A DNA stretch of 64,000 bases from REEB481 sp964586595. GTDB lineage: Bacteria > Bacteroidota > Bacteroidia > NS11-12g > UBA955. Location: the NCBI GenBank assembly GCA_964586595.1, contig CAZPHB010000006.1, positions 1 to 64,000 on the forward strand, read 5' to 3'. Of this stretch, positions 35,610-43,508 are shown one piece after another. Numbering within the stretch: position 1 is the first letter of the stretch; the number at the start of each line of letters is the position of its first letter. The notes below the pieces were generated by a model, which worked only from the letters and a program-made list of their open reading frames with translations, was not told the DNA's origin and did not search any database. The position numbers and the translations under genes are program-made.

Positions 35610-36059
35610 TTATTGTTCGCTTGTATCAAGTTCATAGAAACGTCGTATGTATTCATCTTCTTGTTTACGCATTTCTTTTTGCTCCTTATCGGTTGCGTCG
35701 TTGTAGCCACACAAATGGAGGCAGGCATGAATCACAACGCGTAGAAACTCATCCTTCACGGAGCAATCGAAACTTGTGGCATTGCTTTTTACTGCATCCA
35801 TGCTGATGTAAACTTCGCCAACCAGAAACGCAGGACTGTCGCTTAAGTTGAATGTGATAACGTCGGTGTAATAATCGTGGTTAAGGTACTTACGGTTGAT
35901 CTGCAACAAAGCCTCGTTGGAAAGAAGGATAAATGAAATGTGTTTCACGTGGAACCCATGCTCCTTGAATAGCAGGTGAAGCAATACGCGAAGAACTCGC
36001 TTGCGTACGTTTTTTCTCCGGTACCAATCCGGCTTGTTCTCAAATGCAAAAGTGTTCAT
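35610..36059 (-). CDS. ybeY: Endoribonuclease YbeY
   Basis: This single-strand-specific metallo-RNase matures rRNA 3' ends and takes part in ribosome quality control (149 aa). The zinc motif reads HACLHLCGYNDATDKEQKEM; compared with E. coli HGxLHLxGYDH the third ligand position lacks His (Asn-Asp instead), as I recall in Bacteroidota homologues. The conserved ITFNLSDSPAFLVGEVYISMD region and the late Glu (KQEDEYI) are present. It is 2 nt from mnmG and 2 nt from the T9SS gene. A parS-like site lies inside it at 35941-35956. Confidence 0.9.
   Translation of the reverse strand: MNTFAFENKPDWYRRKNVRKRVLRVLLHLLFKEHGFHVKHISFILLSNEALLQINRKYLNHDYYTDVITFNLSDSPAFLVGEVYISMDAVKSNATSFDCSVKDEFLRVVIHACLHLCGYNDATDKEQKEMRKQEDEYIRRFYELDTSEQ
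35941..35956. other. parS-like ParB binding site 1
   Basis: TGTTTCACGTGGAACC matches the parS consensus TGTTYCACGTGRAACA at 15 of 16 positions and lies within ybeY. parS sites nucleate ParB near the origin for chromosome segregation. Confidence 0.75.
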
Positions 36060-36061
36060 GG

Positions 36062-37837
36062 TTATTTTATAAGTAAAGTAGTGCCTTGTATTTGTTTATA
36101 GCTCCCGTCGTTAAAGACGGCTTTAATGATGTATGCATAAACCCCAGCCGCACATGAGGCACCTTGGCTATCCAAGCCTTGCCACCCAAAGCCAAGAATG
36201 TTAGAGTAAACAATTTGACCCCAACGATTTACGATGGTAATCTGCGATTGGTTAATGTTTATGGAGGATGAGGAAATAGTGAACACATCATTTTTCCCAT
36301 CATTATTGGGTGTAAATGAGTTGGGCACATGAATTTTTCCTGCGCCGAAAGGGCAAACGATGTTTGAAAACGAGCTGTCTGTAGGTACAGGTGCCGGTGT
36401 TGTTGCAGCGATGGCCATAACGCAAAAACACACATCACGTGGTTCGTTGTCGAAGTCAAGGGTGTATTCACTGCTTGGCAGAAGTCGATAAGTGTTCCAC
36501 GTGGAAAGTGGCTTTTGAAGAGTTCCTTCCAAGACAACATAAGAAGCAACTCCATTTTCCCAATACGTGTATGGATTCCAAGTTAAAGTGTTTTCAGCGA
36601 CAGGGTCTAATTTGAGAAGGATGTTGTTAGATGTTTCTGGTATTTCAATTATTGCACCGCATGCATCTTCCAATGTTAATTTGAATTTACGCAGTCGTAG
36701 TTCGTCGTTTGGGATGTACCCAACAACAGGAGAGGTTGCCGAAGCATTTAACGTGTTCCACGTGGAGCCATCAAGGCTTGTATATAAGGTAGCAAGATTA
36801 ATTTTTCCATTTGGGTTGTCAAACTCGGCCCATGCTTCAATGGTTTTATTAATCTCAGTTATACGTCTAATTCTTGCAGTTGAATGTGTAATAACGCTGT
36901 CGCTTCTCATCGACAGAATGTTTGAGGAGCTGCTTGCCGTACCATCTGAACGAAAGGCGCGCACAAAACAGTGATACGTGGTGTTTCTTTTGTTTAATAC
37001 GAAATCAAAATTCAAGCTTTCCGTTGGCGCAATGGTTTTTAATTTCACATAACCGACAGCTCCTGCTTCCCAAGTATAAACCTCATATCTAGAGACCGGC
37101 CAACCGACATATTCAGAAAACTGGACTTTAAACAGTCTTTGACAATACGTTGAGTCATAAAGAGACAGCAATATGGGTTCATGGTAATCACTGATTAGCC
37201 CGGCTTGAAAACAACTATCATAAGCCGCTATTGCAATTCTGTTTCCTGTGTTTGTGGAAACAAGCGATGTAAACCTATAGTGTGTTGTATTCGTGTCGGC
37301 AATTATTGCATTACTTGTGCCAACGCGGTAAAGGTAGTAGCCTTGCAAGTCATTAGCCGGACTCTTTTGCCAACCAGCCACAAGCTTCTGGTCAAAAAGG
37401 CCAATGCTTACAGAGTCCAATTCAAGCAGTTGAGGCTCCTCGTCGTCTATAAAAACAGTATCTGAATTAAACGAGGGTAAACCCGGACAGGCATACTTGG
37501 CGACAATAAAAAATTGCCACCGTTTTTGGTTAGGTAAGCTAACAGCAGCACTTTCCGTAATTCGGCTAGGCTCAGATTGGAGGAGCGTAAATAAGTTGTT
37601 GGTGTCGTCACGACCCCAGATTTCATATTCGGTGAACGTGGAACAGGCAGCATTAGAGCGATTCCAGTATATAGTTGCGGTTCCATTAATTCTGTCCAGA
37701 CAAACCCTTCGGATATCCGGATTGTCTTGGGCAGATAGTGGGTTTACAAACGCGCAAATGGCAGATACGAATAATGCAATATGTAAACGATATACTTTCA
37801 AAAGGTAATCATTGCGTCGTACCAGCGATGGAAACAT
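36062..37837 (-). CDS. T9SS type B secreted protein (gliding-motility C-terminal domain)
   Basis: This 591-residue (or shorter) protein has a signal-peptide-like segment (LHIALFVSAICAFVNPLSAQ), several Fn3/Ig-like beta modules (YEIWGRDDTN..., YEVYTWEAG...), and a C-terminal type B sorting domain (PNSFTPNNDGKNDVF ... IVNRWGQIVYSN). It should be exported by T9SS and attached to the cell surface, possibly in gliding or adhesion. The ATG at 37837 overlaps the upstream M16 gene by 29 nt; a TTG at 37801 would remove the overlap and sits just before the signal. Two parS-like sites lie inside the gene. Confidence 0.85.
   Translation of the reverse strand: MFPSLVRRNDYLLKVYRLHIALFVSAICAFVNPLSAQDNPDIRRVCLDRINGTATIYWNRSNAACSTFTEYEIWGRDDTNNLFTLLQSEPSRITESAAVSLPNQKRWQFFIVAKYACPGLPSFNSDTVFIDDEEPQLLELDSVSIGLFDQKLVAGWQKSPANDLQGYYLYRVGTSNAIIADTNTTHYRFTSLVSTNTGNRIAIAAYDSCFQAGLISDYHEPILLSLYDSTYCQRLFKVQFSEYVGWPVSRYEVYTWEAGAVGYVKLKTIAPTESLNFDFVLNKRNTTYHCFVRAFRSDGTASSSSNILSMRSDSVITHSTARIRRITEINKTIEAWAEFDNPNGKINLATLYTSLDGSTWNTLNASATSPVVGYIPNDELRLRKFKLTLEDACGAIIEIPETSNNILLKLDPVAENTLTWNPYTYWENGVASYVVLEGTLQKPLSTWNTYRLLPSSEYTLDFDNEPRDVCFCVMAIAATTPAPVPTDSSFSNIVCPFGAGKIHVPNSFTPNNDGKNDVFTISSSSININQSQITIVNRWGQIVYSNILGFGWQGLDSQGASCAAGVYAYIIKAVFNDGSYKQIQGTTLLIK
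36493..36508. other. parS-like ParB binding site 2
   Basis: TGTTCCACGTGGAAAG matches TGTTYCACGTGRAACA at 14 of 16 positions and includes the full CACGTG core. It is 552 bp from site 1. Confidence 0.68.
36754..36769. other. parS-like ParB binding site 3
   Basis: TGTTCCACGTGGAGCC matches TGTTYCACGTGRAACA at 14 of 16 positions. It is 261 bp from site 2. A weaker relative (12 of 16, right half perfect) lies in the same gene at 37630-37645. Confidence 0.68.
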
Positions 37838-39083
37838 AAAACGCCTCCTGGCGCAGAAAATTGCCGGCCAGGTTCTTGATTTTGGCCGGAGTTACTGCAT
37901 TGATTTCGGCTAAAGCCTGGTCATAGAAATGCTCCGATCGCGCGAAAACATACAAATCTCGTCGCTTTGCAGCCATGCTAAATACGCCATCAAAACTCAT
38001 CTTAAGGTTTCCACACAAATAACGCTTCACTTTTTCTAACGCTTCATCAGAAATGTTTTCGGTCGATAACTTCAGCATTTCTTTACCTATTTCCTCATTT
38101 ACGTGCGCAACATTTCCTTCTTTCACTTCACTTGAAATGTACCAATGGTAGGCAAAACCGTGGTTTACAAGTGAAGAATGAATACCATAGGTTAATCCTT
38201 TTTCTTCACGGATGTTTTTCATTAACCGACTGCCAAAAAAACCACCGAAGAGGGTGTTTAATACCCAGAAGCCATAATAGTCTTTGTCTTCTATTTGTAA
38301 TCCTGGAAGCCCCCACATGATGCTGGCTTGATTGGTGTGTTCAACCGGGTTGTGCCATAGCTTTTTCATGTGCGATTGTGGACGTGTTTCAACAAAATCA
38401 GCACCAAAGCCAGGAGCGCCCAACAGTCCACCCATGTCTTGTAAATGTTGCTCGGAGGTATCGCCACACAACACAAGAAATCCGGGTGTATCCCCACAAA
38501 ACCACTTCGAGTAGTTCTTTAGGTGATCTTGACTAATGCGCTCAATATCTGAAACTTCAGGATATATTCCTAAGTAGTGATTTCCTCCACAAAGTGCTTC
38601 CATAAGCCTGCGTTGAGCCCAATAACGTGGAGTGGTTTGTCTCATCTGTAGGTCGCTAATGGCAGCTGATTTATAAACGTCTATCTCGTTTTGTGGGAAC
38701 AGAACTACCTCACTGTGCTTCAACCAAATATTGAGCGCTTCAGAAAGCCGTTCCGTTCTTGCACTAATGATTACCTGATGATACAAGGCATCCACATGAA
38801 CATCGATTGTGGCACCAATGTTCTCCAAAGCTTCCTGAATTTCCCGGGCCTTATGTTTTTCGTCGCCGGACAGCATTAATTGCGCGGTTGCTTTCATCGC
38901 CCAAGGCTCTTGGGTGACTCTGTAACCAAAAGGGAATATGATGTATAGCTTGGCAACGCCAATTCCGCTGCTTGGATAAAACCAAGCCTTTCTTCCACCA
39001 GACGTGATTATCGGTTCCCCGTGGGGAAAATGTAACTGTTTGATGGGGGCTAATGGTGGTCCAACCGTTCTGTCTAGCATCAT
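37809..39083 (-). CDS. M16 family peptidase-like subunit without zinc motif
   Basis: This 424-residue protein has the M16 two-lobe fold pattern (HKAREIQEALENIGATIDVHVDALYHQVIIS; ... NTLFGGFFGSRLMKNIREEKGLTYGIHSS) including the R/Y substrate-binding motif in the C-terminal half. It lacks HxxEH, so it is probably the non-catalytic partner of the adjacent M16 enzyme. It starts 1 nt after that gene. Such pairs form heterodimeric processing peptidases. Confidence 0.85.
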   Translation of the reverse strand: MMLDRTVGPPLAPIKQLHFPHGEPIITSGGRKAWFYPSSGIGVAKLYIIFPFGYRVTQEPWAMKATAQLMLSGDEKHKAREIQEALENIGATIDVHVDALYHQVIISARTERLSEALNIWLKHSEVVLFPQNEIDVYKSAAISDLQMRQTTPRYWAQRRLMEALCGGNHYLGIYPEVSDIERISQDHLKNYSKWFCGDTPGFLVLCGDTSEQHLQDMGGLLGAPGFGADFVETRPQSHMKKLWHNPVEHTNQASIMWGLPGLQIEDKDYYGFWVLNTLFGGFFGSRLMKNIREEKGLTYGIHSSLVNHGFAYHWYISSEVKEGNVAHVNEEIGKEMLKLSTENISDEALEKVKRYLCGNLKMSFDGVFSMAAKRRDLYVFARSEHFYDQALAEINAVTPAKIKNLAGNFLRQEAFYVSIAGTTQ

Positions 39084-39084
39084 T

Positions 39085-40323
39085 TTATTTAGGACTGTAG
39101 TAAATCACATTGGCAGCAGAGGCTCTTAGGTGCTCAACCGCCCACGCACGTAGTTGGTCTTGCTTCACGCCATGTATGAGCAGAACTTCATTACCCAGAA
39201 CGGATTCCAACATGTCCGTGTGTTCGTAATAGCAGAGTTTTTGAACACGATTCATAGCATTCGTGTCTTCGAACAAAAGCCGGGTGCACATTTGCTCCTT
39301 CACCCTTAATAAATGAGCATCGGTAAATGGGTTAACCAGGTAATGATCTAGAAGCTCGCGAAGAGCAGCTTCCCCTTCGCTGTGGCTAATTTGGTCTTCA
39401 AGAATACCATAAATCACAAAAAGCCCTTCACTTAACCCTTTCATATAAAACGATTCGGCGGCAGAAAACAATCGCCGTTCCTTAACCAATTCAAGGTACA
39501 GTGGCGATGTTTCGGTGCCACCGATCAATTCCGAAAAGATGCTGGCCGTAGGCCAATCTCCATCTTGAAACGAGGGTGTGCGAAATGCCATAAAAACGGC
39601 GTTTTGAGGAAGAAGGTCTGTGGTTTCCAGGAATTGTCGTCCAAGCTGAACAGGTTCCAAAGGGTATTGGTTCCGGTTGCGTGCTCCGGCTCGATCAATG
39701 CTTCCGAACCAATGTTCACAGTATGCTCTTGTTTCCTCCTCTTTTAGCGCCCCGCCGACGCACAGAACGGCATTATTCGGGTGGTAGAAACGTTCATAAA
39801 ACAACATTACATCCGATAATGATGCTGTTTCAATATGATTGGTGGTCAAGCCAATGGTAGGCCACCGATATGGGTGTACCTTATAGGCCAAAGATCGGAT
39901 GTGGTGCCACAACATGCCAAAAGGAGCATTATGACAGCGTTGTTTAAATTCTTCAATAACAACACCTTTCTGTATTCGCAGGCTTTCCTCAGAAAAAGCC
40001 AAACCCAACATCCGGTCGCTTTCAAGCCAAAACGCCTGCTCCGCATTTTCCAAAGGCACGTTTACATAGTAATTGGTGTAGTCGTTGTTGGTATATGCGT
40101 TGTTGTTTCCACCTGCCCACTCTACAACCTGATCATAGTTTGGGATGTGTAGCGAACCACCAAACATCAAGTGTTCAAAAAGGTGCGCAAAACCGGTTCG
40201 CGTTGCTGATTCATCCCTCGCCCCAACATTGTACAAAATGTTCAGCGTAACGGTGTTGCTTTCTGGTATTGGATGGTGAATCACCCGCAACCCATTGGCA
40301 AGTGTAAACCGCACATAATCCAT
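39085..40323 (-). CDS. M16 family zinc peptidase, catalytic subunit
   Basis: This is a mitochondrial-processing-peptidase/PqqF-like metalloprotease (412 aa). The inverted zinc motif HLFEHLMFGGS (HxxEH) is near residue 47, with the distal Glu region EEFKQR near 120. The ATG at 40323 (MDYVRFTLANGLRV) is chosen; a TACTTTTG promoter element ends 6 nt upstream, within the longer alternative frame. No signal peptide is visible, so it is likely cytoplasmic. It heads a six-gene minus-strand run ending at 32268. Confidence 0.9.
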   Translation of the reverse strand: MDYVRFTLANGLRVIHHPIPESNTVTLNILYNVGARDESATRTGFAHLFEHLMFGGSLHIPNYDQVVEWAGGNNNAYTNNDYTNYYVNVPLENAEQAFWLESDRMLGLAFSEESLRIQKGVVIEEFKQRCHNAPFGMLWHHIRSLAYKVHPYRWPTIGLTTNHIETASLSDVMLFYERFYHPNNAVLCVGGALKEEETRAYCEHWFGSIDRAGARNRNQYPLEPVQLGRQFLETTDLLPQNAVFMAFRTPSFQDGDWPTASIFSELIGGTETSPLYLELVKERRLFSAAESFYMKGLSEGLFVIYGILEDQISHSEGEAALRELLDHYLVNPFTDAHLLRVKEQMCTRLLFEDTNAMNRVQKLCYYEHTDMLESVLGNEVLLIHGVKQDQLRAWAVEHLRASAANVIYYSPK

Positions 40324-40329
40324 AAAGCA

Positions 40330-40337
40330 CAAAAGTA
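40330..40337 (-). promoter_or_regulatory. TAnnTTTG promoter element of the M16 operon
   Basis: On the minus strand TACTTTTG ends 6 nt before the ATG at 40323, predicting leaderless transcription of the M16-M16-T9SS-ybeY-mnmG-lipoprotein unit. Confidence 0.5.
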
Positions 40338-40446
40338 ACACGCACTAAAGGGAAACCCTAACCACGTTTGGACGACACCAAAAACTAAAAAAACCTCAGC
40401 AGAGAACCGCCACAACGTTTATGGCGAAACGATTCCTTGCAAACAG

Positions 40447-40740
40447 TTAATCCGCCAGTTCAAAATCAAAAACCACAATTAATGGAACTTGGTGTTTTAA
40501 ACCGTCTTTTCCTGTAAAACACTTGGAAAACATGCTACCCTGAACAAATAAACGCATACCGGGTGCAATGTGCAGCGCCCGATGTACCATCATCCCCCTG
40601 AACTGAATCATATATAAGTCACCGGAAACACGCATCCAAAAGGAGAGCAGCTCCCTGCCGAGGTTGTCTTTTTTCGCATCTGGTCCATTTTCTACCGTCC
40701 CGGAAACAACGACCATTCTATTAATACTCCGAAAAACCAT
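40447..40740 (-). CDS. Diverged SSB-like OB-fold protein
   Basis: This small protein (97 aa) starts MVFRSINRMVVVSGTVENGPDAK and continues with beta strands and a GMRLFVQGSMFSKCFTGKDGLKHQVPLIVVFDFEL segment, the pattern of single-stranded DNA-binding protein OB folds (opening strand, xxGxxVxVxGxL, D-G turn). It has no acidic C-terminal tail and is shorter than housekeeping SSB, so it is more likely a paralogue than the main SSB. Family membership is an inference from pattern. Confidence 0.5.
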   Translation of the reverse strand: MVFRSINRMVVVSGTVENGPDAKKDNLGRELLSFWMRVSGDLYMIQFRGMMVHRALHIAPGMRLFVQGSMFSKCFTGKDGLKHQVPLIVVFDFELAD

Positions 40741-40780
40741 GCAGCAATCTTAGCTCAGCGAAACAGCTCCTCCTCGTTTT

Positions 40781-40810
40781 CAAACGTTTGTAAACGCTTA
40801 CGTTCGTTTA
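40781..40810. promoter_or_regulatory. AAACG inverted-repeat cluster in a divergent promoter region
   Basis: CAAACGTTTG (40781-40790) is a perfect 10-bp palindrome. It is directly followed by TAAACG (40791-40796) and CGTTTA (40805-40810), a second inverted repeat using the same core. The cluster lies between the divergent SSB-like gene and the pseudouridine synthase gene, so it could be an operator array. Confidence 0.45.
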
Positions 40811-40853
40811 AGCACCCAGAAACACCCCAAACAAACGGAGCCTATATTGTTCT

Positions 40854-40861
40854 TATCTTTG
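40854..40861 (+). promoter_or_regulatory. TAnnTTTG promoter element of the pseudouridine synthase
   Basis: TATCTTTG lies 14 nt before the proposed TTG start at 40876. Confidence 0.5.
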
Positions 40862-40875
40862 AACATTATTCTATT

Positions 40876-42696
40876 TTGAACAACAAGAAAGATTCAACTG
40901 GCAAGGGTGGTGAAAAATTCCAAAAACGACTGAAAGGCGAACAACGCACGAGAACAGCACAGAAAAATACAACCCCGGCAAAAAGAACAACAACAAGGGG
41001 GGGCTTCGGGCCAAATAGCAGGCCTTACGGATCCGATGATTCCAGAAAATTCGATTCAGGAAGGGGAACAGAAAGAACAAACACGTCAAGGTTTACGAAA
41101 GACACAGGCAGCAACTACGAGCGAAAAAAAACCACGCGTTTTGGCAATGACACATCAGCCGGGTACAATCCCAATGTGAAACGTGGAACAGGTACTTTTC
41201 AAGAACGCTCAGGCGGATCCTTTAAATCCGATGGTCGTGGCGTGAACAGGAACAAGGACGGCCAGGAACGCAGCGGTGCTTACAAGAAGCGCAGTTTCGA
41301 CGAAGGTCAGCGCAGCTATTCTAAAGACAGAAAAGAAGGATCTTACCAAGACCGGCCTCAAAATAAGTTTAGAAAAGATACGGAACGAAAACCCTATCGC
41401 GGGGCAGAAGGCGAGGAGCGCAGCGGTACTTACAAGAAGCGCAGCTTCGACGAAGGTCAGCGCAGCCATTCCAAAGACAGAAAAGAAGGATCTTACCAAG
41501 ACCGCCCTCAAAACAAGTTTAGAAAAGATACGGAACGAAAACCCTATCGCGGGGCAGAAGGCGAGGAGCGCAGCGGTACTTACAAGAAGCGCAGCTTCGA
41601 CGAAGGTCAGCGCAGCTACTCCAAAGACAGAAAAGAAGGATCTTTTCAGGATCGTCCTCAAAACTCGTTTAGAAAGAACACAGAACGACCCTCTTTCCGT
41701 GGCAAGGACAACAACCAATCAGAGCCACAAAGAGGATTCAGGAATGCTTCGCAAAGGGATGCTCATTACCAGGCAAACGGCCCCAAACGCGACCGAGTGC
41801 CTAAAAGTGATGATCGGCGCAAGGAGTTCAATAAACCAGAAAAGCGCTCATTCAAAAACAAGGATGAACAAGCCAGTCCAGGCAATTACAAGGGCAGGGG
41901 CAAACAATTCCGTGAAACCTCCGGAATGCTTGAGAAGGGCGCAGACTTAGCTCAGGAAGAGGTGCGTCTCAATAGATTCATCGCCATGAGTGGCTCGTAC
42001 AGCAGAAGAGACGCTGATGCCTTTATCCAGGAGGGTCGCGTAAGCGTCAATGGTGAGGTTGTTCAGGAGCTTGGGACCAAGGTTCAGCCCGGAGATGTTG
42101 TGAAACTGGATGGTCAGCGAATCGTTGCACAGAAACCGGTTTATATCCTGCTGAACAAACCCAAAGGTTATGTCACCACCACCGATGATCCGGAAGGCCG
42201 CCAAACGGTGATGGACCTGATACAATTGCCCGCAGCAGACAACCTGTTTCCGGTGGGCCGCCTGGACCGCAATACAACAGGTGTACTGCTTGTTACCAAC
42301 GATGGTGATCTTGCACAGAAAATCATGCACCCCTCGTTCAACATCAAGAAAATTTACCGGGTGAAACTCGACAGGAAACCTTCACGCGAACACATGATGG
42401 ATTGGATTGCCGGCGTACAACTGGAAGATGGAATGATGAGCTTTGAGCAGGTTGGGTTTGTAGAAAAAGAGGAACCAACGGTGCTTGGCGTAGAAATCCA
42501 CAGTGGCAAAAACAGAATTGTACGACGCATGTTCGAGCATTTTGGCTATGAAGTGAAAAGCCTGGACCGGGTGCTGCTCGGTGAATTTGATAAACTCAGC
42601 CTGGGAAGAGGTCGCTGGCGCTTCCTCAACGAAAAGGAACTGCGTTATGTGATGAAAATCAAAGGGCGCAAACCCAAATCCGCTAAAAGGAAATAA
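40876..42696 (+). CDS. RluB/RsuA-family pseudouridine synthase with a long repetitive basic N-terminus
   Basis: The last ~250 of 606 residues hold an S4 RNA-binding domain (VRLNRFIAMSGSYSRRDADAFIQEGRVSVNG) and a RsuA-type synthase domain with the catalytic Asp in FPVGRLDRNTTGVLLVT, so it pseudouridylates rRNA, most likely 23S (RluB-like). The first ~350 residues are low-complexity, Arg/Lys/Ser/Gly/Gln rich, and include three tandem 50-residue repeats. Such extensions occur in Bacteroidota RluB proteins and probably bind RNA. No ATG is available at the frame start; TTG at 40876 follows the promoter. Confidence 0.85.
   Translation: MNNKKDSTGKGGEKFQKRLKGEQRTRTAQKNTTPAKRTTTRGGFGPNSRPYGSDDSRKFDSGRGTERTNTSRFTKDTGSNYERKKTTRFGNDTSAGYNPNVKRGTGTFQERSGGSFKSDGRGVNRNKDGQERSGAYKKRSFDEGQRSYSKDRKEGSYQDRPQNKFRKDTERKPYRGAEGEERSGTYKKRSFDEGQRSHSKDRKEGSYQDRPQNKFRKDTERKPYRGAEGEERSGTYKKRSFDEGQRSYSKDRKEGSFQDRPQNSFRKNTERPSFRGKDNNQSEPQRGFRNASQRDAHYQANGPKRDRVPKSDDRRKEFNKPEKRSFKNKDEQASPGNYKGRGKQFRETSGMLEKGADLAQEEVRLNRFIAMSGSYSRRDADAFIQEGRVSVNGEVVQELGTKVQPGDVVKLDGQRIVAQKPVYILLNKPKGYVTTTDDPEGRQTVMDLIQLPAADNLFPVGRLDRNTTGVLLVTNDGDLAQKIMHPSFNIKKIYRVKLDRKPSREHMMDWIAGVQLEDGMMSFEQVGFVEKEEPTVLGVEIHSGKNRIVRRMFEHFGYEVKSLDRVLLGEFDKLSLGRGRWRFLNEKELRYVMKIKGRKPKSAKRK
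41261..41710 (+). repeat. Three 150-nt coding tandem repeats
   Basis: Units begin at 41261, 41411 and 41561 and encode 50-residue repeats (GTYKKRSFDEGQRSYSKDR... QDRPQNKFRKDTERKPYRG). Copies 1 and 2 are nearly identical at DNA level; copy 3 diverges in its last third. This points to recent expansion by recombination or slippage, and copy number may vary between strains. Confidence 0.9.
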
Positions 42697-42711
42697 ACAT
42701 ATTGCAACGCC

Positions 42712-43413
42712 ATGGAACTCAATGAATCTGTTGGCGTTGATGGTTGTCGCGGTGGGTGGATTGCAGTAAACAATGCAGGCCAATGGGCACAGTTTCCAAA
42801 TATTCAGGATTTGTTGCTGGCCTTTCCCAAGGAAAAAATTGTCATCGATATGCCCGTCGGCTTGAGCAGCAGCGGGGTTTCACGAACAGTGGAGCAATAT
42901 GTGAGGCCACTTCTTGGCCGAAAAGCGTCTTCGTTGTTTACACCACCATCCCGTGCAGCCCTTGCTGCAGAAACATACGCGGAAGCCTGTGCACTGAACA
43001 AGGAACTTTTGGGAAGAAGCATCAGCATTCAGAGTTGGAACATTGTTCCACGTATCCGCGAGCTTGACGAGGCGCTTAGAAACAGTAAGTACGACCAAAA
43101 AAGGGTTTTTGAATCGCATCCGGAATTGGCATTCCTGTTCCTCAACGAACATCGGCCCCTGAAAAACACAAAAAAAACCAAGGAAGGTCAACAGGAACGG
43201 CTCTGCATATTAAAGTTATACATGAACAGAGCCGCTCATTATTTAGAAGAAGGGTTGTCTAAGTTTCCCCGCAAACTGGTGCAACCCGATGATTTGATAG
43301 ACGCCTTGGTGCTTGCCTGTATTTCAAATCAAGAACTTAGCCCCTTGGCCCCCATTGCGCAAGATGAATACGGCATCCCCATGAACTTATGGATTCCCAA
43401 AGTGCTGATGTAA
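42712..43413 (+). CDS. DUF429 family protein
   Basis: This 233-residue protein begins VGVDGCRGGWIAV, the conserved DUF429 motif that resembles the first strand of an RNase H-like fold, with VIDMPVGLSSSG, a late FESHPELAFLFL motif and DDLIDALVLAC near the end. Conserved Asp and Glu residues suggest a metal-dependent nuclease-type site, but no function is established to my knowledge. It lies 15 nt after the pseudouridine synthase gene and may be co-transcribed. Confidence 0.85.
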   Translation: MELNESVGVDGCRGGWIAVNNAGQWAQFPNIQDLLLAFPKEKIVIDMPVGLSSSGVSRTVEQYVRPLLGRKASSLFTPPSRAALAAETYAEACALNKELLGRSISIQSWNIVPRIRELDEALRNSKYDQKRVFESHPELAFLFLNEHRPLKNTKKTKEGQQERLCILKLYMNRAAHYLEEGLSKFPRKLVQPDDLIDALVLACISNQELSPLAPIAQDEYGIPMNLWIPKVLM

Positions 43414-43417
43414 ACGT

Positions 43418-43433
43418 TCTGACACGTGAAACA
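43418..43433. other. Weak parS-like site (intergenic)
   Basis: TCTGACACGTGAAACA matches TGTTYCACGTGRAACA at 13 of 16 positions; the core and right half are perfect. It lies just after the DUF429 gene. Another 13-of-16 relative lacking the full core is at 41175-41190. Confidence 0.4.
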
Positions 43434-43508
43434 TATTCCATGATTGAAGCGCAAAGCACAACAACCGGTGCCGCGTATATGTTCCAATGAACATCCGCCT
43501 GCTTCAGC

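Noticed and set aside
41261..41710. Regular 150-nt repeats as a CRISPR array
   Set aside because: The repeats are in frame within a coding sequence, too long, contiguous without unique spacers, and no cas gene is near.
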